A stretch of DNA of 64,000 nucleotides from Shewanella colwelliana ATCC 39565 (GTDB taxonomy: Bacteria > Pseudomonadota > Gammaproteobacteria > Enterobacterales > Shewanellaceae): contig NZ_JAEC01000008.1 in assembly GCF_000518705.1 (NCBI RefSeq), forward strand, positions 141,309 through 205,308, given 5' to 3'. A program made the translations under genes and the position numbers. Positions 49,615-60,597 of this stretch are shown one piece after another; the stretch's first letter is position 1, and each line of letters starts with the position of its first letter. The notes beneath the pieces were generated by a model. The model did not search any database, was not told the origin of the DNA, and saw only the letters and a list, made by a program, of their open reading frames with translations.

Positions 49615-50946
49615 ATGGCAAGTTGCTATACGCATATCGTATTAGGACTGGGCGCCACAGGGCTTTCAGTCGTGCGTTATTTAGCCAAGCAGGGCATTAC
49701 ACCTCTGGTCATGGACAGCCGTGAAAACCCTCCTGGGCGCGAGACCCTAGCTAGTGACTTCCCTGAAGTATTGCTATTGACGGGGGGCTTTGATTGTCGC
49801 TATCTAGTTCAAGCCTCGCAAATTGTGATCAGCCCAGGCATTCCTATGGATACGCCAGAGATCCGCGTTGCGGTTGATATGGGCATTGATGTTGTCGGTG
49901 ACGTAGAGCTCTTTGCCCGAGCCATTGCAGAACTGCCTGCTTGTGTGATTGGTATTACAGGTTCAAATGGAAAGTCGACGGTGACGACCTTAGTGGGCGA
50001 GATGGCAGCAGAAGCTGGGATTAATTATGCCGTAGGTGGCAATATCGGCGTTCCCGTATTGAATCTGCTGGATAAGGGTTATGACCTTTACGTGCTTGAG
50101 CTATCAAGTTTCCAACTAGAAACCACTCATAGCCTTAAATGCATCAGCGCGACCTGCCTTAATATCAGCGAAGATCATATGGACAGGTATGCCGACCTTG
50201 AGGCTTATCGTCAAGCTAAGTTAAATCTGTATCGACAGACGAAATTGGCGCTATTTAACCGTGATGATGCCCTAACTAAACCGAATGATCCTATGAATCA
50301 AACTAGCTTTGGTTTATCGGCGCCAGGTGGTGATGAATGGGGGATTCAAGCTGGGATGTTAGTCCATGGGAGCACTGAATACCTAAGTGTGAATGATGTG
50401 AGCTTAGTGGGCAGTCACAACCACGCCAACTTATTGGTGGCGATGGCATTGGCCGACAGTGCGGGTATCGACAAAAAAGCAATGATTAGCGTTGCTCGCC
50501 AGTTTACCGGACTCGCGCACCGATGTGAGTTGGTGGCGACACGTCAAGGTGTGAGCTTTGTTAATGATTCTAAAGCGACCAATATTGGTGCGACGATAGC
50601 AGCATTAAAAGGGCTTGAAGATCACCAAGGTCAGATTATCCTGATTGCTGGCGGTGATGGTAAAGGTGCAGACTTCTCGCTTCTTGCGCCTGTTATACAA
50701 AACGTCGCTCAGGTGATCACTTTAGGGATGGATGGTGACAAAATTGCTGCGCAGTTTGAAGGTGCCGTTAAGGTTGAATCGATGGCGGAAGCGGTAAAAG
50801 AGGCGGCTAAGTTAGCAAAGGCTGGCGATATCGTTTTACTGTCTCCAGCGTGCGCAAGTATTGATATGTATGCCAACTTCATGGCGAGAGGTGATGATTT
50901 TAGACAACAAGTCATGGCGCTCGACACTGAGGTGATTGATGCGTAG
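49615..50946 (+). CDS. murD: UDP-MurNAc-L-Ala:D-Glu ligase MurD
   Basis: A 443-residue ligase adding D-glutamate. GLGATGLSVVRYLAKQG (UDP site), VIGITGSNGKSTVTTLVGEM (ATP), LELSSFQLETT, NDSKATNIGATIAAL and LLSPACASIDMYANF(M)ARGDDF are all present. Its last eight bases overlap ftsW. Confidence 0.97.
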   Translation: MASCYTHIVLGLGATGLSVVRYLAKQGITPLVMDSRENPPGRETLASDFPEVLLLTGGFDCRYLVQASQIVISPGIPMDTPEIRVAVDMGIDVVGDVELFARAIAELPACVIGITGSNGKSTVTTLVGEMAAEAGINYAVGGNIGVPVLNLLDKGYDLYVLELSSFQLETTHSLKCISATCLNISEDHMDRYADLEAYRQAKLNLYRQTKLALFNRDDALTKPNDPMNQTSFGLSAPGGDEWGIQAGMLVHGSTEYLSVNDVSLVGSHNHANLLVAMALADSAGIDKKAMISVARQFTGLAHRCELVATRQGVSFVNDSKATNIGATIAALKGLEDHQGQIILIAGGDGKGADFSLLAPVIQNVAQVITLGMDGDKIAAQFEGAVKVESMAEAVKEAAKLAKAGDIVLLSPACASIDMYANFMARGDDFRQQVMALDTEVIDA

Positions 50947-52153
50947 CGATGATCGTCAACTGAACCTATTTGGCAGCAGTATCAGCTGGTCATTGCCAAA
51001 TCTGTTCAGTCAGCGAGAAGCGCCGGGCATGCAACTGTATGACCGTAGTTTGTTGTTTGCCGTGGTGGCGCTTATTGGGTTTGGCTTTGTGATGGTGATG
51101 TCTGCCTCCATGCCAGAGGCGCAGAGTTTAACGGGGAACCCATACCATTTTGTCTGGCGTCATGTGGCCTATGTTGTGGGATGTATGTTAATTGCAGCCG
51201 TCGTGCTGCAGATAGAGATGTATCGTTGGCAACAACTTAGCCCGATATTGCTGTTGGTTGTAGGCATTATGCTGTTGTTGGTGCCGATAGTGGGCACTAC
51301 GGTGAATGGGGCGACTCGATGGTTAACCGTTGGTCCCATCAGAATTCAGGTGGCAGAGCTGGCGAAGTTTGCTTTTGCTATCTACATGGCGGGTTATTTA
51401 GTCAGGCGTCATCAAGAGGTGCGTGAGAACGCTAAAGGCTTTTATAAGCCGATTGCCGTGTTTGCAGTTTATGCCTTCTTAATTTTGTTACAACCTGACT
51501 TAGGTACTGTGGTCGTGCTGTTTGTAGGCACCGTTGGCTTGCTCTTTTTAGCGGGCGCTCGATTATTAGATTTTTTTGCATTGATCCTGACTGGGGCGAT
51601 GGCTTTTGTTGGGCTGGTTTTACTTGAGCCTTACCGTATGCGACGGGTGACATCCTTTTTGGACCCATGGCAAGACCCATTTGGCAGTGGATATCAGTTA
51701 ACCCAATCTTTGATGGCCTACGGTAGAGGGGATTGGTTTGGGCAAGGGCTGGGTAACAGTATTCAGAAGCTAGAGTATTTGCCTGAAGCGCATACTGATT
51801 TTATCTTTGCCGTTATTGGTGAAGAACTTGGTTTTTTGGGCATCATAGTTGTGTTATCAGTGCTGCTATTTATCGCATTAAGAGCCATAAAACTAGGCAA
51901 TTTGTGTTTACTGCAAGATAGAGCCTTTGAAGGTTATCTTGCCTATGCGATCGGTATTTGGATCTGTTTCCAGACCGTTGTTAACGTAGGCGCCAGTATC
52001 GGCATGTTACCCACTAAAGGATTAACACTGCCCTTTATCAGTTACGGTGGCAGTAGCTTGTGGGTGATGACCGCAGCAGCAATGTTGTTGATTAGAATTG
52101 ACCATGAACGACGATTAGGCCTTATTCAGGCAGTACAAGGCAGGGTGAAATAG
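50939..52153 (+). CDS. ftsW: Septal peptidoglycan polymerase FtsW (SEDS family)
   Basis: A 404-residue protein with about ten membrane helices and an N-terminal cytoplasmic extension of ~30 residues. It shows FGFVMVMSASM, NGATRWLTVGPIRIQVAELAKFA, LLQPDLGTVVVL, LPEAHTDFIFAVIGEELGFLG and the SEDS end LPFISYGGSSL. It polymerises lipid II together with FtsI. ATG 50939 has GAGG upstream; a TTG three bases earlier is possible. Confidence 0.96.
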   Translation: MRSDDRQLNLFGSSISWSLPNLFSQREAPGMQLYDRSLLFAVVALIGFGFVMVMSASMPEAQSLTGNPYHFVWRHVAYVVGCMLIAAVVLQIEMYRWQQLSPILLLVVGIMLLLVPIVGTTVNGATRWLTVGPIRIQVAELAKFAFAIYMAGYLVRRHQEVRENAKGFYKPIAVFAVYAFLILLQPDLGTVVVLFVGTVGLLFLAGARLLDFFALILTGAMAFVGLVLLEPYRMRRVTSFLDPWQDPFGSGYQLTQSLMAYGRGDWFGQGLGNSIQKLEYLPEAHTDFIFAVIGEELGFLGIIVVLSVLLFIALRAIKLGNLCLLQDRAFEGYLAYAIGIWICFQTVVNVGASIGMLPTKGLTLPFISYGGSSLWVMTAAAMLLIRIDHERRLGLIQAVQGRVK

Positions 52154-53238
52154 TGGTCTCAAATAAACGTATTTTGATTATGGCTGGCGGCACGGGAGGA
52201 CATGTATTCCCGGCGTTAGCGGTGGCCAAGCATTTGGCCAAACTAGGCTGGCAAGTTCGCTGGCTTGGTACGGCGGAACGAATGGAAGCACGTTTGGTAC
52301 CGCAGCATGGTTTTGATATCGATTTTATCGACATTAAAGGCGTCCGTGGCAATGGGCTTATGCGCAAGTTAGCTGCGCCATTTAAAATTTTGCGCTCGAT
52401 TGCTCAAGCCAAAGCAGTCATTAATGAGTTTAAGCCAGATGTGGTATTAGGCATGGGTGGTTTTGCCAGTGGCCCTGGCGGTGTTGCGGCAAAACTAAGT
52501 GGCATTCCCTTGGTCTTGCATGAGCAGAATGCCATTCCTGGAATGACCAATAAACTGCTGTCTCGTATCGCAAGCCGAGTTTTATGCGCGTTTAACGATA
52601 CCTTTGAGCAGGGCGCCGAAGTGGTCGGCAACCCTATTCGTGCCGAGTTAATTGCATTAGGGCAAAAGCCGAGCGAGCAGGCCAATGACGACGCATTAAG
52701 GGTATTGGTGGTTGGTGGCAGTTTAGGGGCTAAGGTGTTTAACGATCTGATGCCGGCTGTGACAGGCGCAGTCAGTAAGCAGTATTCGATCACCGTATGG
52801 CACCAAGTGGGTAAAGGTAATTTAGCGGCGGTTGAGAATGAGTATCAACAGTTAGGGCATTCAGGCAGTGTAAAAGTAGCTGAATTTATTGACGATATGG
52901 AAGCTGCCTATCGCTGGGCCGATGTGGTGCTTTGCCGGGCAGGCGCATTAACAGTGTCTGAAGTTGCGGCGGTAGGGTTACCGAGTTTACTCGTACCATA
53001 CCCTCACGCGGTGGATGATCATCAAACCAAAAATGCTCAGGTATTAGTAGAGGCTGGCGGTGCCTTTTTGTTACCGCAAGCCGTATTAGATTGTGAAAAA
53101 TTGATCAGCAAATTGCAGATGTTAGCGTCAGATCGTAAGGCTCTCGCCGAGATGGGCCAACATGCTAAAGATGTCGCAGTTATTGATGCAACCGAGCGTG
53201 TGGCTCAGGTGTGTATCACGCTGGCAAATAAGGATTGA
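52153..53238 (+). CDS. murG: UDP-GlcNAc transferase MurG
   Basis: A 361-residue peripheral membrane glycosyltransferase making lipid II. It has [54 protein letters not shown] and the donor-binding [12 protein letters not shown] and [33 protein letters not shown] start shares one base with the ftsW stop. Confidence 0.97.
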   Translation: MVSNKRILIMAGGTGGHVFPALAVAKHLAKLGWQVRWLGTAERMEARLVPQHGFDIDFIDIKGVRGNGLMRKLAAPFKILRSIAQAKAVINEFKPDVVLGMGGFASGPGGVAAKLSGIPLVLHEQNAIPGMTNKLLSRIASRVLCAFNDTFEQGAEVVGNPIRAELIALGQKPSEQANDDALRVLVVGGSLGAKVFNDLMPAVTGAVSKQYSITVWHQVGKGNLAAVENEYQQLGHSGSVKVAEFIDDMEAAYRWADVVLCRAGALTVSEVAAVGLPSLLVPYPHAVDDHQTKNAQVLVEAGGAFLLPQAVLDCEKLISKLQMLASDRKALAEMGQHAKDVAVIDATERVAQVCITLANKD

Positions 53239-53239
53239 G

Positions 53240-54691
53240 ATGAGTAATAGCGCAGAGAAGTACGCACCATTAAGAACGATCATCCCTGAGATGCGTCGAG
53301 TTAAGCAGATCTATTTTGTTGGGATCGGTGGTGCGGGTATGGGTGGTATCGCTGAAGTGCTCGTCAATGAAGGTTATCGATTAAGTGGTTCTGACATCGC
53401 TGAAAATGCTGTGACAGCAAGACTAAAGTCATTGGGTGCGACGATTTACATCGGCCATCACGCTGAGCAAGTGCAGGGCGCCGACGTTGTGGTGGTCTCC
53501 ACCGCTATTGATGCTAATAACCCTGAGATCATCGCCGCACAAGAGTTGCGTATTCCTATTGTTCGCCGCGCAGAGATGCTGGCGGAATTGATGCGCTATC
53601 GCCATGGCGTGGCAGTGGCTGGGACTCATGGTAAAACCACGACAACCAGTTTAATCGCCAGTATTTATGGTCAAGCTGAGCGCGATCCAACTTTTGTTAT
53701 TGGCGGATTGCTCAATAGCGCAGGGACTAATGCGCGTTTGGGTAAGAGTCGTTATCTGATTGCCGAAGCGGATGAGAGTGATGCGAGCTTTTTGCATCTA
53801 CAGCCTATGGTCAGTGTGATCACCAATATTGAAGCTGATCATATGGATACCTACGAAGGTGATTTTGAAAAACTTAAATCAACCTTTATTGAATTTTTGC
53901 ACAACCTGCCATTTTACGGTGTGGCGGTGGCATGTATTGATGATCCTGTCGTTAGAGAGCTGTTGCCGCGTATAGCGCGCAAAGTCGTGACCTACGGGTT
54001 TAGTGATGATGCCGATGTGCAGGCGCTCAATTTTATTCAACATGGTTATCGGTGCAGCTTTACGGTAAGACGTGACGGCATGGACGATCTTGACCTATCG
54101 GTAAATCTTCCTGGCCAGCACAACGTGCTGAATGCGTTGGCGGCTATCGCGGTGGCAACAGAAGATGAAATTGCTGATGAGGCGATGGTCAAAGCCTTGG
54201 CAGAGTTTCAAGGTATCGGTCGCCGTTTCCAGCAATTAGGCGAGTTTGCGACTGATGCCGGCAGTGTGATGTTGGTTGATGATTATGGTCATCACCCGAG
54301 TGAAGTCGCTGCAACAATTAAAGCGGCTCGTTCGGGATGGCCTGATAAGCGTTTGGTCATGGTCTATCAGCCGCATCGTTATAGTCGCACACGTGATCTC
54401 TATGACGATTTTGTCGAAGTGCTTTCGCAAGTAGATTGCTTACTATTATTGGATGTTTATGCTGCGGGAGAGCTCCCCGTTCCTGGTGCAGACAGCAGAG
54501 CGCTTTGTCGCTCTATTCGTCAACGTGGTCAGTTGGATCCTATTTTTGTTCTTGGGCCTGAGCAGTTGTCATCAATATTGCCAGATGTATTACAAGATGG
54601 TGATCTGCTGCTAACGCAAGGTGCAGGCAATATCGGGGCGATTAGTAAGCAGTTAGCCGATTCAAACCTTCAGTTTGAGCAGGCCAAATGA
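53240..54691 (+). CDS. murC: UDP-MurNAc:L-Ala ligase MurC
   Basis: A 483-residue ligase that adds L-alanine, the first stem residue. [33 protein letters not shown] (ATP), [24 protein letters not shown] and [16 protein letters not shown] are seen. ATG 53240 follows AAGGATTGAG, one base after the murG stop; an ATG at 53162 lies inside murG. No ddlB follows it. Confidence 0.96.
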   Translation: MSNSAEKYAPLRTIIPEMRRVKQIYFVGIGGAGMGGIAEVLVNEGYRLSGSDIAENAVTARLKSLGATIYIGHHAEQVQGADVVVVSTAIDANNPEIIAAQELRIPIVRRAEMLAELMRYRHGVAVAGTHGKTTTTSLIASIYGQAERDPTFVIGGLLNSAGTNARLGKSRYLIAEADESDASFLHLQPMVSVITNIEADHMDTYEGDFEKLKSTFIEFLHNLPFYGVAVACIDDPVVRELLPRIARKVVTYGFSDDADVQALNFIQHGYRCSFTVRRDGMDDLDLSVNLPGQHNVLNALAAIAVATEDEIADEAMVKALAEFQGIGRRFQQLGEFATDAGSVMLVDDYGHHPSEVAATIKAARSGWPDKRLVMVYQPHRYSRTRDLYDDFVEVLSQVDCLLLLDVYAAGELPVPGADSRALCRSIRQRGQLDPIFVLGPEQLSSILPDVLQDGDLLLTQGAGNIGAISKQLADSNLQFEQAK

Positions 54692-54733
54692 TGAACGTTT
54701 TTTGCGCAATATGTTGAGGCGATGATGAAGCTT

Positions 54734-54761
54734 TTGACGCTAAGGTTGAGGTAGTTATAAT
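54734..54761 (+). promoter_or_regulatory. Internal promoter before ftsQAZ
   Basis: TTGACG (54734-54739) and a perfect TATAAT (54756-54761) are spaced by 16 bases in the 148-bp murC-ftsQ gap, which is the widest gap of the cluster. It would give ftsQ, ftsA and ftsZ separate expression. Confidence 0.7.
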
Positions 54762-54839
54762 GGCCGGTTCTTTATCGTTGCTGCAGGCTGATTTAGTGGT
54801 CAAAAAACATACGTTTAATAGTATGTTAAGGCGGTAATC

Positions 54840-55604
54840 ATGTCTTTTGCTGACGTGAGAAATCGCTGGGGTAGCAAGCTTAGGCTGGTCGATTGGTATT
54901 TATGCTTTGGACTGGTGTTTTTGTTTCTTGTTATCTGTGGGCTAGCCACGGGAGTATGGAAGTTAAACATCGTGCTAAACGATGCTGATACCTTACCTAT
55001 CGAAGCGGTAGCGATTAAAGGCGATAGGCAATTTACCAGCGATGAAGAGATCCGTGTCGCATTGCAAGATTTAATGCAGCGAAGTTTCTTTTCTGCTGAT
55101 GTGAATCAGGTTCAGCAGGCTTTAGAAGCGTTACCTTGGGTATATCAAGCTTCAGTGAGACGAGAGTGGCCAGCAAAACTAAAGGTTTATCTCGTAGAGC
55201 AACGCGCAGTCGCACATTGGAATGCTAGTGAGTGGCTCAATGAACAGGGCCAAGTGTTTCAAGCTCCAATGAAAGAAGGGATCGGAAGTTTGCCCAGTTT
55301 GGCTGGGCCAGAAGAACAAGCCTTGTCGGTATTGACTAATTATCGGCAAGTCAGTGAACTACTGAATATAAACGGCTTTAATTTAACCCGTTTAGAGTTG
55401 AGCCCTAGGCACGCATGGTTAGCCGTTTTAGAAAACGGCATAGAACTTAAGCTAGGACGAGAAGACAAGATGGCGCGAGTGCAACGGTTTATTAATGTGT
55501 ATCCCACATTGGTCAATCAAAGCAAACCCGTTGCTAGAGTTGATTTGCGCTACGATACCGGATTGGCCGTAGGTTGGGATGAAGCACAAAATGAGAGCCA
55601 TTAA
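54840..55604 (+). CDS. ftsQ: Cell division protein FtsQ
   Basis: A 254-residue bitopic protein: a cytoplasmic tail, one membrane helix (WYLCFGLVFLFLVICGLATGVW, about 20-41), a POTRA domain (IEAVAIKGDRQFTSDEEIRVAL) and the beta domain. It scaffolds FtsL and FtsB and joins the divisome. Four bases before ftsA. Confidence 0.93.
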   Translation: MSFADVRNRWGSKLRLVDWYLCFGLVFLFLVICGLATGVWKLNIVLNDADTLPIEAVAIKGDRQFTSDEEIRVALQDLMQRSFFSADVNQVQQALEALPWVYQASVRREWPAKLKVYLVEQRAVAHWNASEWLNEQGQVFQAPMKEGIGSLPSLAGPEEQALSVLTNYRQVSELLNINGFNLTRLELSPRHAWLAVLENGIELKLGREDKMARVQRFINVYPTLVNQSKPVARVDLRYDTGLAVGWDEAQNESH

Positions 55605-55607
55605 TTA

Positions 55608-56843
55608 ATGACCAAGAATCAAGATAGAAATCTGATCGTTGGATTAGACATAGGGACATCCAAAGTTGCTGTGATCATTGGCGAAGTGCTACCTGATGGT
55701 GAGATCAGTGTGGTGGGCTTGGGTAGCCATCCCTCTCGCGGTATGGACAAAGGCGGCGTAAATGATCTCGACTCGATTGTCCGCAGTGTACAGCGAGCGC
55801 TTGATCAGGCTGAATTGATGGCTGACTGTCAAGTGGCGTCAGTTTATTTGGGCATTTCGGGCAAACATATCGAATGTCAAAATGAAAACGGCATGGTGTC
55901 AATCAACGACGAAGAGGTCACTCAGGAAGACGTTGATAACGTCATTCATACTGCGCGTTCGGTCAAGATCCCAACCGAACGTCGTATTTTACATGTGCTG
56001 CCGCAAGAGTATGCCATTGACGTGCAAGACGGTATTAAGAGCCCTATTGGCATGTCGGGCATGCGCATGGAAGCTAAGGTGCATATTGTTACCTGCGCTA
56101 ACGACATGGCAAAGAACATTACTAAGAGTGTTGAACGTTGTGGCCTAAAAGTAGATGACTTAGTGTTTTCGGCCATAGCTTCTGCTGACTCAGTGCTTAC
56201 CGATGATGAGAAAGATCTTGGTGTATGCCTTGTCGATATGGGCGGTGGCACCACAGATATCACTATTTATACCAATGGTGCATTGCGTCATTGTGCGGTT
56301 GTTCCAGTTGCCGGCAATCAAGTGACCAGTGATATTGCCAAGATTTTCCGTACGCCACTATCGCATGCTGAACAGATCAAAGTGCAATACGCCAGTGCAA
56401 GAAGCTCAATGGTTAGCCGAGAAGATAGCATAGAGGTGCCATCGGTAGGCGGGCGTCCATCTCGCACCATGTCACGTCATACTTTGGCTGAAGTGGTTGA
56501 GCCGCGCTACCAAGAGCTGTTTGAGTTGGTGCGTAAAGAACTAAGAGATTGTGGTCTTGAAGATCAAGTGGCAGCGGGTATTGTACTGACCGGCGGCACA
56601 GCCTCAATTGAAGGGGCGGTAGATGTTGCAGAAGCGACATTTGGCATGCCAGTGCGTGTGGCTGAGCCACTACCAGTAAAAGGTTTATTTGAATATGTGA
56701 ACCAACCCATCTACTCCACAGGTGTTGGGTTGTTACATTATGGTGCAAGACGGGTGATTGAACGTCAGTTCGAGCGTCCGGAGCGCCAAGGGGTAACCAG
56801 TCTTTGGAATCGGGTCCAAAGTTGGTTTAAGGGCGAGTTTTAA
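55608..56843 (+). CDS. ftsA: Cell division protein FtsA
   Basis: A 411-residue actin-like ATPase that tethers FtsZ to the membrane. LIVGLDIGTSKVAVIIGEV (phosphate 1), VCLVDMGGGTTDITIY (phosphate 2), GIVLTGGTASIEG (adenosine) and the C-terminal amphipathic helix SLWNRVQSWFKGEF are visible. Confidence 0.97.
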   Translation: MTKNQDRNLIVGLDIGTSKVAVIIGEVLPDGEISVVGLGSHPSRGMDKGGVNDLDSIVRSVQRALDQAELMADCQVASVYLGISGKHIECQNENGMVSINDEEVTQEDVDNVIHTARSVKIPTERRILHVLPQEYAIDVQDGIKSPIGMSGMRMEAKVHIVTCANDMAKNITKSVERCGLKVDDLVFSAIASADSVLTDDEKDLGVCLVDMGGGTTDITIYTNGALRHCAVVPVAGNQVTSDIAKIFRTPLSHAEQIKVQYASARSSMVSREDSIEVPSVGGRPSRTMSRHTLAEVVEPRYQELFELVRKELRDCGLEDQVAAGIVLTGGTASIEGAVDVAEATFGMPVRVAEPLPVKGLFEYVNQPIYSTGVGLLHYGARRVIERQFERPERQGVTSLWNRVQSWFKGEF

Positions 56844-56874
56844 ATAATAACGCAGGCTAAACGGAGAAAATACC

Positions 56875-58050
56875 ATGTTTGAGATCATGGATAGTCATTC
56901 AGACGAGGCGGTGATTAAGGTCATCGGCGTCGGTGGCGGTGGCGGAAACGCTGTCGAACATATGGTAAAACACAACATCGAAGGTGTTGAGTTTGTTGCC
57001 ACAAATACAGATGCACAGGCGCTACGTAAATCAGCGGCTGGCACAACGATTCAGTTGGGACGTGATGTGACCAAAGGGCTAGGCGCTGGCGCTAACCCTG
57101 AAATTGGTCGCTTGGCGGCTGAAGAAGATCGAGAAAATATCCGTAATGCGATTAAAGGCTCTGACATGATCTTTATCGCTGCGGGTATGGGTGGTGGCAC
57201 TGGTACTGGTGCAGCGCCTGTTGTGGCAGAAATCGCTCGCGAAGAGGGGATTCTGACCGTTGCCGTGGTCACTAAGCCTTTCCCATTCGAAGGGAAAAAG
57301 CGTATGGCTTATGCCGATCAAGGTATCGAAATGCTGGCCAAGAATGTGGATTCTTTGATCACCATTCCAAATGAGAAGTTACTTAAAGTATTAGGTCGCG
57401 GTACCTCATTATTGGATGCTTTTGCGGCAGCGAACAACGTATTGCTCGGCGCGGTGCAAGGTATTGCTGAGCTGATCACGCGCCCAGGCCTTATCAACGT
57501 CGACTTCGCGGATGTTAAAACCGTTATGTCTGAAATGGGTAATGCCATGATGGGTACTGGCGTTGCAAGTGGTGAAGACCGTGCAGAAGAAGCGGCTGAA
57601 GCTGCTGTTGCTAGCCCACTGCTAGAAGACATCGATCTTGCTGGCGCTCGTGGTGTGTTGGTTAACATCACTGCTGGTATGGATATGAGTATCGAAGAGT
57701 TTGAAACTGTGGGTAACCACGTTAAAGCTTACGCTTCAGATAATGCGACGGTTGTCGTTGGTGCGGTTATCGATCCCGAGATGAGCAACGAGCTACGCGT
57801 AACAGTTGTTGCTACAGGTATTGGCGCAGAGAAGAAACCAGACATTCAATTAGTGTCTAAGCCTACTCCTCGTCCGGAGCCAATTGTTGCGCCAGAAGTG
57901 AAGCTAGATCTGCCGACTGAAGAGATTATGCCGCAAGCGATGGGCGCAGGAAATGTTGTACCTGTTGCACAACCTGCAGCTGCGACAGCGCCAAAGAGTG
58001 ACCTTGATTACTTAGATATTCCAGCGTTTTTGCGCAAGCAAGCTGATTAG
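56875..58050 (+). CDS. ftsZ: Cell division protein FtsZ
   Basis: A 391-residue tubulin-like GTPase forming the division ring. It has [15 protein letters not shown], the signature [20 protein letters not shown] (about 102-120), the T7 loop NVDFADVK, a variable linker ([12 protein letters not shown]...) and the C-terminal peptide [13 protein letters not shown] that binds FtsA, ZipA and SlmA. Last gene of the dcw cluster. Confidence 0.98.
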   Translation: MFEIMDSHSDEAVIKVIGVGGGGGNAVEHMVKHNIEGVEFVATNTDAQALRKSAAGTTIQLGRDVTKGLGAGANPEIGRLAAEEDRENIRNAIKGSDMIFIAAGMGGGTGTGAAPVVAEIAREEGILTVAVVTKPFPFEGKKRMAYADQGIEMLAKNVDSLITIPNEKLLKVLGRGTSLLDAFAAANNVLLGAVQGIAELITRPGLINVDFADVKTVMSEMGNAMMGTGVASGEDRAEEAAEAAVASPLLEDIDLAGARGVLVNITAGMDMSIEEFETVGNHVKAYASDNATVVVGAVIDPEMSNELRVTVVATGIGAEKKPDIQLVSKPTPRPEPIVAPEVKLDLPTEEIMPQAMGAGNVVPVAQPAAATAPKSDLDYLDIPAFLRKQAD

Positions 58051-58122
58051 TATTGGTAGTTAGGACGGTGCTAGTCGCAGCGTTGACTGGAATGAGTAGC
58101 TAAGTTTATTAAGCGCTAAATT

Positions 58123-58151
58123 TTGGTGAATTTGCAAAGATATGCTAGCAT
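58123..58151 (+). promoter_or_regulatory. Probable lpxC promoter
   Basis: TTGGTG (58123-58128) and TAGCAT (58146-58151) are separated by 17 bases in the 180-bp gap after ftsZ. Confidence 0.45.
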
Positions 58152-58230
58152 GTCCGACCTGCCGCGCTTTTATGCGCTGCTTTGTTGTGCAAAAATTGAG
58201 TGATTTTGTTGAGATATAACGGGTAAATAA

Positions 58231-59151
58231 ATGATTTTTCAAAGAACTGTTAAAGAAATGGTTAAGACCACCGGTGTCGGATTGCATTCCGGGAACAAGG
58301 TGACTTTGACGATCAAGCCCGCGCCAGTTAATACAGGGATCGTATTGGTTCGCACTGACTTAACCCCTAATGTTGCGATTGCAGCTAAAGCGGATCAAGT
58401 TCGTGAGACAACCATGTGTACGGCGCTTGTCAATGACGATGGTGTTCGTATTTCAACGATTGAACATCTGTTTGCCGCGTTAGCGGGTTTAGGGATCGAC
58501 AATGCCGTCATTGAAGTCGATGCACCCGAAATTCCTATCATGGATGGCAGTGCTAGCCCATGGGTATTCCTACTGCAATCAGTCGGCATACAAGATCAAG
58601 CAGCAGCAAAGAAATATTTAAGAATCAAACGCCCTGTGCGTGTTGAAGATGGCGATAAGTGGGCAGAACTACGTCCATTTAAAGGGTTTAGAGTCGATTT
58701 TGCTATCGACTTCAATCACCCTGAAATAGCCAGAAGTCAGCAACACATGGTGATGGACTTTTCATCGTCTGCCTTTGTACGAGATATCAGTCGCGCAAGA
58801 ACCTTCGGTTTCATGCGAGATATCGAATATCTGCGTGCGAACAACCTTGCATTAGGTGGCAGCATGGAAAACGCCGTTGTGCTTGATGAATACCGCGTTC
58901 TCAACCCCGATGGTCTGCGTTATGAGGACGAGTTTGTTAAGCACAAAATACTCGATGCATTTGGTGACCTTTATGTCGCTGGTCATGCAATCGTTGGTGA
59001 ATTCTGTGCCTTTAAAACAGGGCATGCATTGAATAATCAATTAGTGCGTGCACTGTTAGCCGAGCAAGATGCTTGGGAGTTAGTCAGTTTTGAGAAAGAA
59101 GAAGAAGTTCCTGTGAGCTTCGCGATGCCAGCCGGCGCTTCTTTCGCCTAA
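58231..59151 (+). CDS. lpxC: UDP-3-O-acyl-GlcNAc deacetylase LpxC
   Basis: A 306-residue zinc enzyme for the committed step of lipid A synthesis. [17 protein letters not shown] at the start, zinc ligands in [10 protein letters not shown] and in [12 protein letters not shown], and the catalytic [16 protein letters not shown]. The C-terminus ([17 protein letters not shown]) ends in small apolar residues, as in forms degraded by FtsH. Confidence 0.97.
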   Translation: MIFQRTVKEMVKTTGVGLHSGNKVTLTIKPAPVNTGIVLVRTDLTPNVAIAAKADQVRETTMCTALVNDDGVRISTIEHLFAALAGLGIDNAVIEVDAPEIPIMDGSASPWVFLLQSVGIQDQAAAKKYLRIKRPVRVEDGDKWAELRPFKGFRVDFAIDFNHPEIARSQQHMVMDFSSSAFVRDISRARTFGFMRDIEYLRANNLALGGSMENAVVLDEYRVLNPDGLRYEDEFVKHKILDAFGDLYVAGHAIVGEFCAFKTGHALNNQLVRALLAEQDAWELVSFEKEEEVPVSFAMPAGASFA

Positions 59152-59157
59152 TTGATA

Positions 59158-59610
59158 TTAAGATTGCCTTGAACGGCTGGCTAAAGCAGCCAGCCGTTTT
59201 AGTTTTACGCCTAAAGAACCCTCTGTGTGCTCTGCAAGTGCTGAAATATGAGCAGCAGCAGTTTCGCTGATGTGATTGTTAGCCGGTTTTGATTTTGTTT
59301 CACACATATTCATGCCTGGGTTGACTTTAACTTCGATAGCGGACAGCATGGGGAGCGTTTCGAGTTGTAACTGTTGTAACATTTTGGGTTTTTGAAAGTT
59401 AATCCTTGCCGCCCATGCAGCAGTGGTGGTCTCGATAACGAGAACACCTTGACGGAAATTGGCAACTTTAAGTTGTTCCGTGACAGGACCAGTTATCACT
59501 TGCTTCACATAGTGATCCAAGTGGAGTAAAAGTTCTGCTTTTTCAGCAATAGAAGGTAATTGACCTTGCTGATGTAGCAGTTGGCTGAGATCCTGCGGGG
59601 GCTTTTTCAT
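59158..59610 (-). CDS. dciA: DciA-type replicative helicase loader (DUF721)
   Basis: A 150-residue protein. Residues ~1-95 are the DUF721 domain: LLHLDHYVKQVITGPVTEQLKVANFRQGVLVIETTTAAWAARINFQKPKMLQQL. Its tail is basic and flexible (SRSRQS end). DciA loads DnaB in bacteria lacking DnaC; the place between lpxC and secA is the same in Pseudomonas. ATG 59610 (MKKPPQD) is preferred; an ATG at 59688 would run into the divergent peptidase gene. Confidence 0.85.
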   Translation of the reverse strand: MKKPPQDLSQLLHQQGQLPSIAEKAELLLHLDHYVKQVITGPVTEQLKVANFRQGVLVIETTTAAWAARINFQKPKMLQQLQLETLPMLSAIEVKVNPGMNMCETKSKPANNHISETAAAHISALAEHTEGSLGVKLKRLAALASRSRQS

Positions 59611-59637
59611 AACATAATAAAATGGCTTAATTAGGCT

Positions 59638-60537
59638 ATGAGTGTAACAGTTTTTATTCAGGGTCGAAACGGTGCCACTCGCTGGCAACCCGGTAAGCGT
59701 TGGTTATTACTTCCTGTTTTGCTGGTTGCAGCAGGCACAGGGTTTTATCAACACAACGCCAAACAGCTTGAACAGCAACAAACAGACGTTAATAACGAAC
59801 GCGTAGCCAGAGAAGAACAGAAGCACGAACTCATTGGGTTAAAAGGTGCAACGGAATCTCAGTTGGCAATGCTAGTGACGCATGTTGCTAAAATGCAAGC
59901 GAAAGTGGCTCGCCTAGAGGCACTTGGCCAACAAGTCGCAAAAGACTATAAACTCGAAGATCAATTCGATTTCTCTTCTGAAGTTGGTGTTGGTGGCCTG
60001 AGCGAACTCGGCAACAACATCGAACTCGATCAGCTTATCCTAGATATGGATAGGCTCGTGTCACGAATAGATAATAATAATGTTCAATTATCACTACTTG
60101 AAACAGTGACATCTAATCTCCATATAGATGGTGAGCGTTATATATCGGGGCGACCCATCCAAAAAGGTTGGTTATCTTCCCCCTATGGTTTACGTAATGA
60201 CCCTTTTAACGGCAGAAGAACGATGCACAAAGGTATCGACTTTGCGGGTAAAGAGGGGACTGACGTTGTGGCTACCGCTAGCGGTGTTGTAACGTGGTCA
60301 GGCAGTATGTTTGGTTATGGCGAGTTGGTAGAGATTGATCATGGAAATGGTCTGCGTACTCGCTATGGGCATAATAAGTCTTTGTCAGTAGCTGTAGGTG
60401 ATGTGGTCGCAAAAGGTGAAAGTATTGCAAAAATGGGGAGCACAGGTCGTTCGACCGGTCCTCATGTGCATTATGAAGTGTTGCGGGGTGGACAGCAGAT
60501 AGACCCGCAAAAATATGTCTACCGCAAGGCAGGTTAA
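59638..60537 (+). CDS. M23 family metallopeptidase (LytM domain)
   Basis: A 299-residue protein: a short cytoplasmic start, one membrane helix (WLLLPVLLVAAGTGFY, about 23-38), a coiled coil (about 45-105) and a C-terminal LytM domain with zinc ligands HKGIDFAG and HVHYEV. The set is complete, so it may be an active endopeptidase on peptidoglycan or, like other coiled-coil LytM proteins, an amidase activator. It is divergent from dciA by 27 bases and 60 bases ahead of secA. Confidence 0.88.
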   Translation: MSVTVFIQGRNGATRWQPGKRWLLLPVLLVAAGTGFYQHNAKQLEQQQTDVNNERVAREEQKHELIGLKGATESQLAMLVTHVAKMQAKVARLEALGQQVAKDYKLEDQFDFSSEVGVGGLSELGNNIELDQLILDMDRLVSRIDNNNVQLSLLETVTSNLHIDGERYISGRPIQKGWLSSPYGLRNDPFNGRRTMHKGIDFAGKEGTDVVATASGVVTWSGSMFGYGELVEIDHGNGLRTRYGHNKSLSVAVGDVVAKGESIAKMGSTGRSTGPHVHYEVLRGGQQIDPQKYVYRKAG

Positions 60538-60597
60538 TCTAAAAATAGGCTTTCAGACTCAACAGAGACTCGGCCAATAACATAAAAAGTGGTTCAG

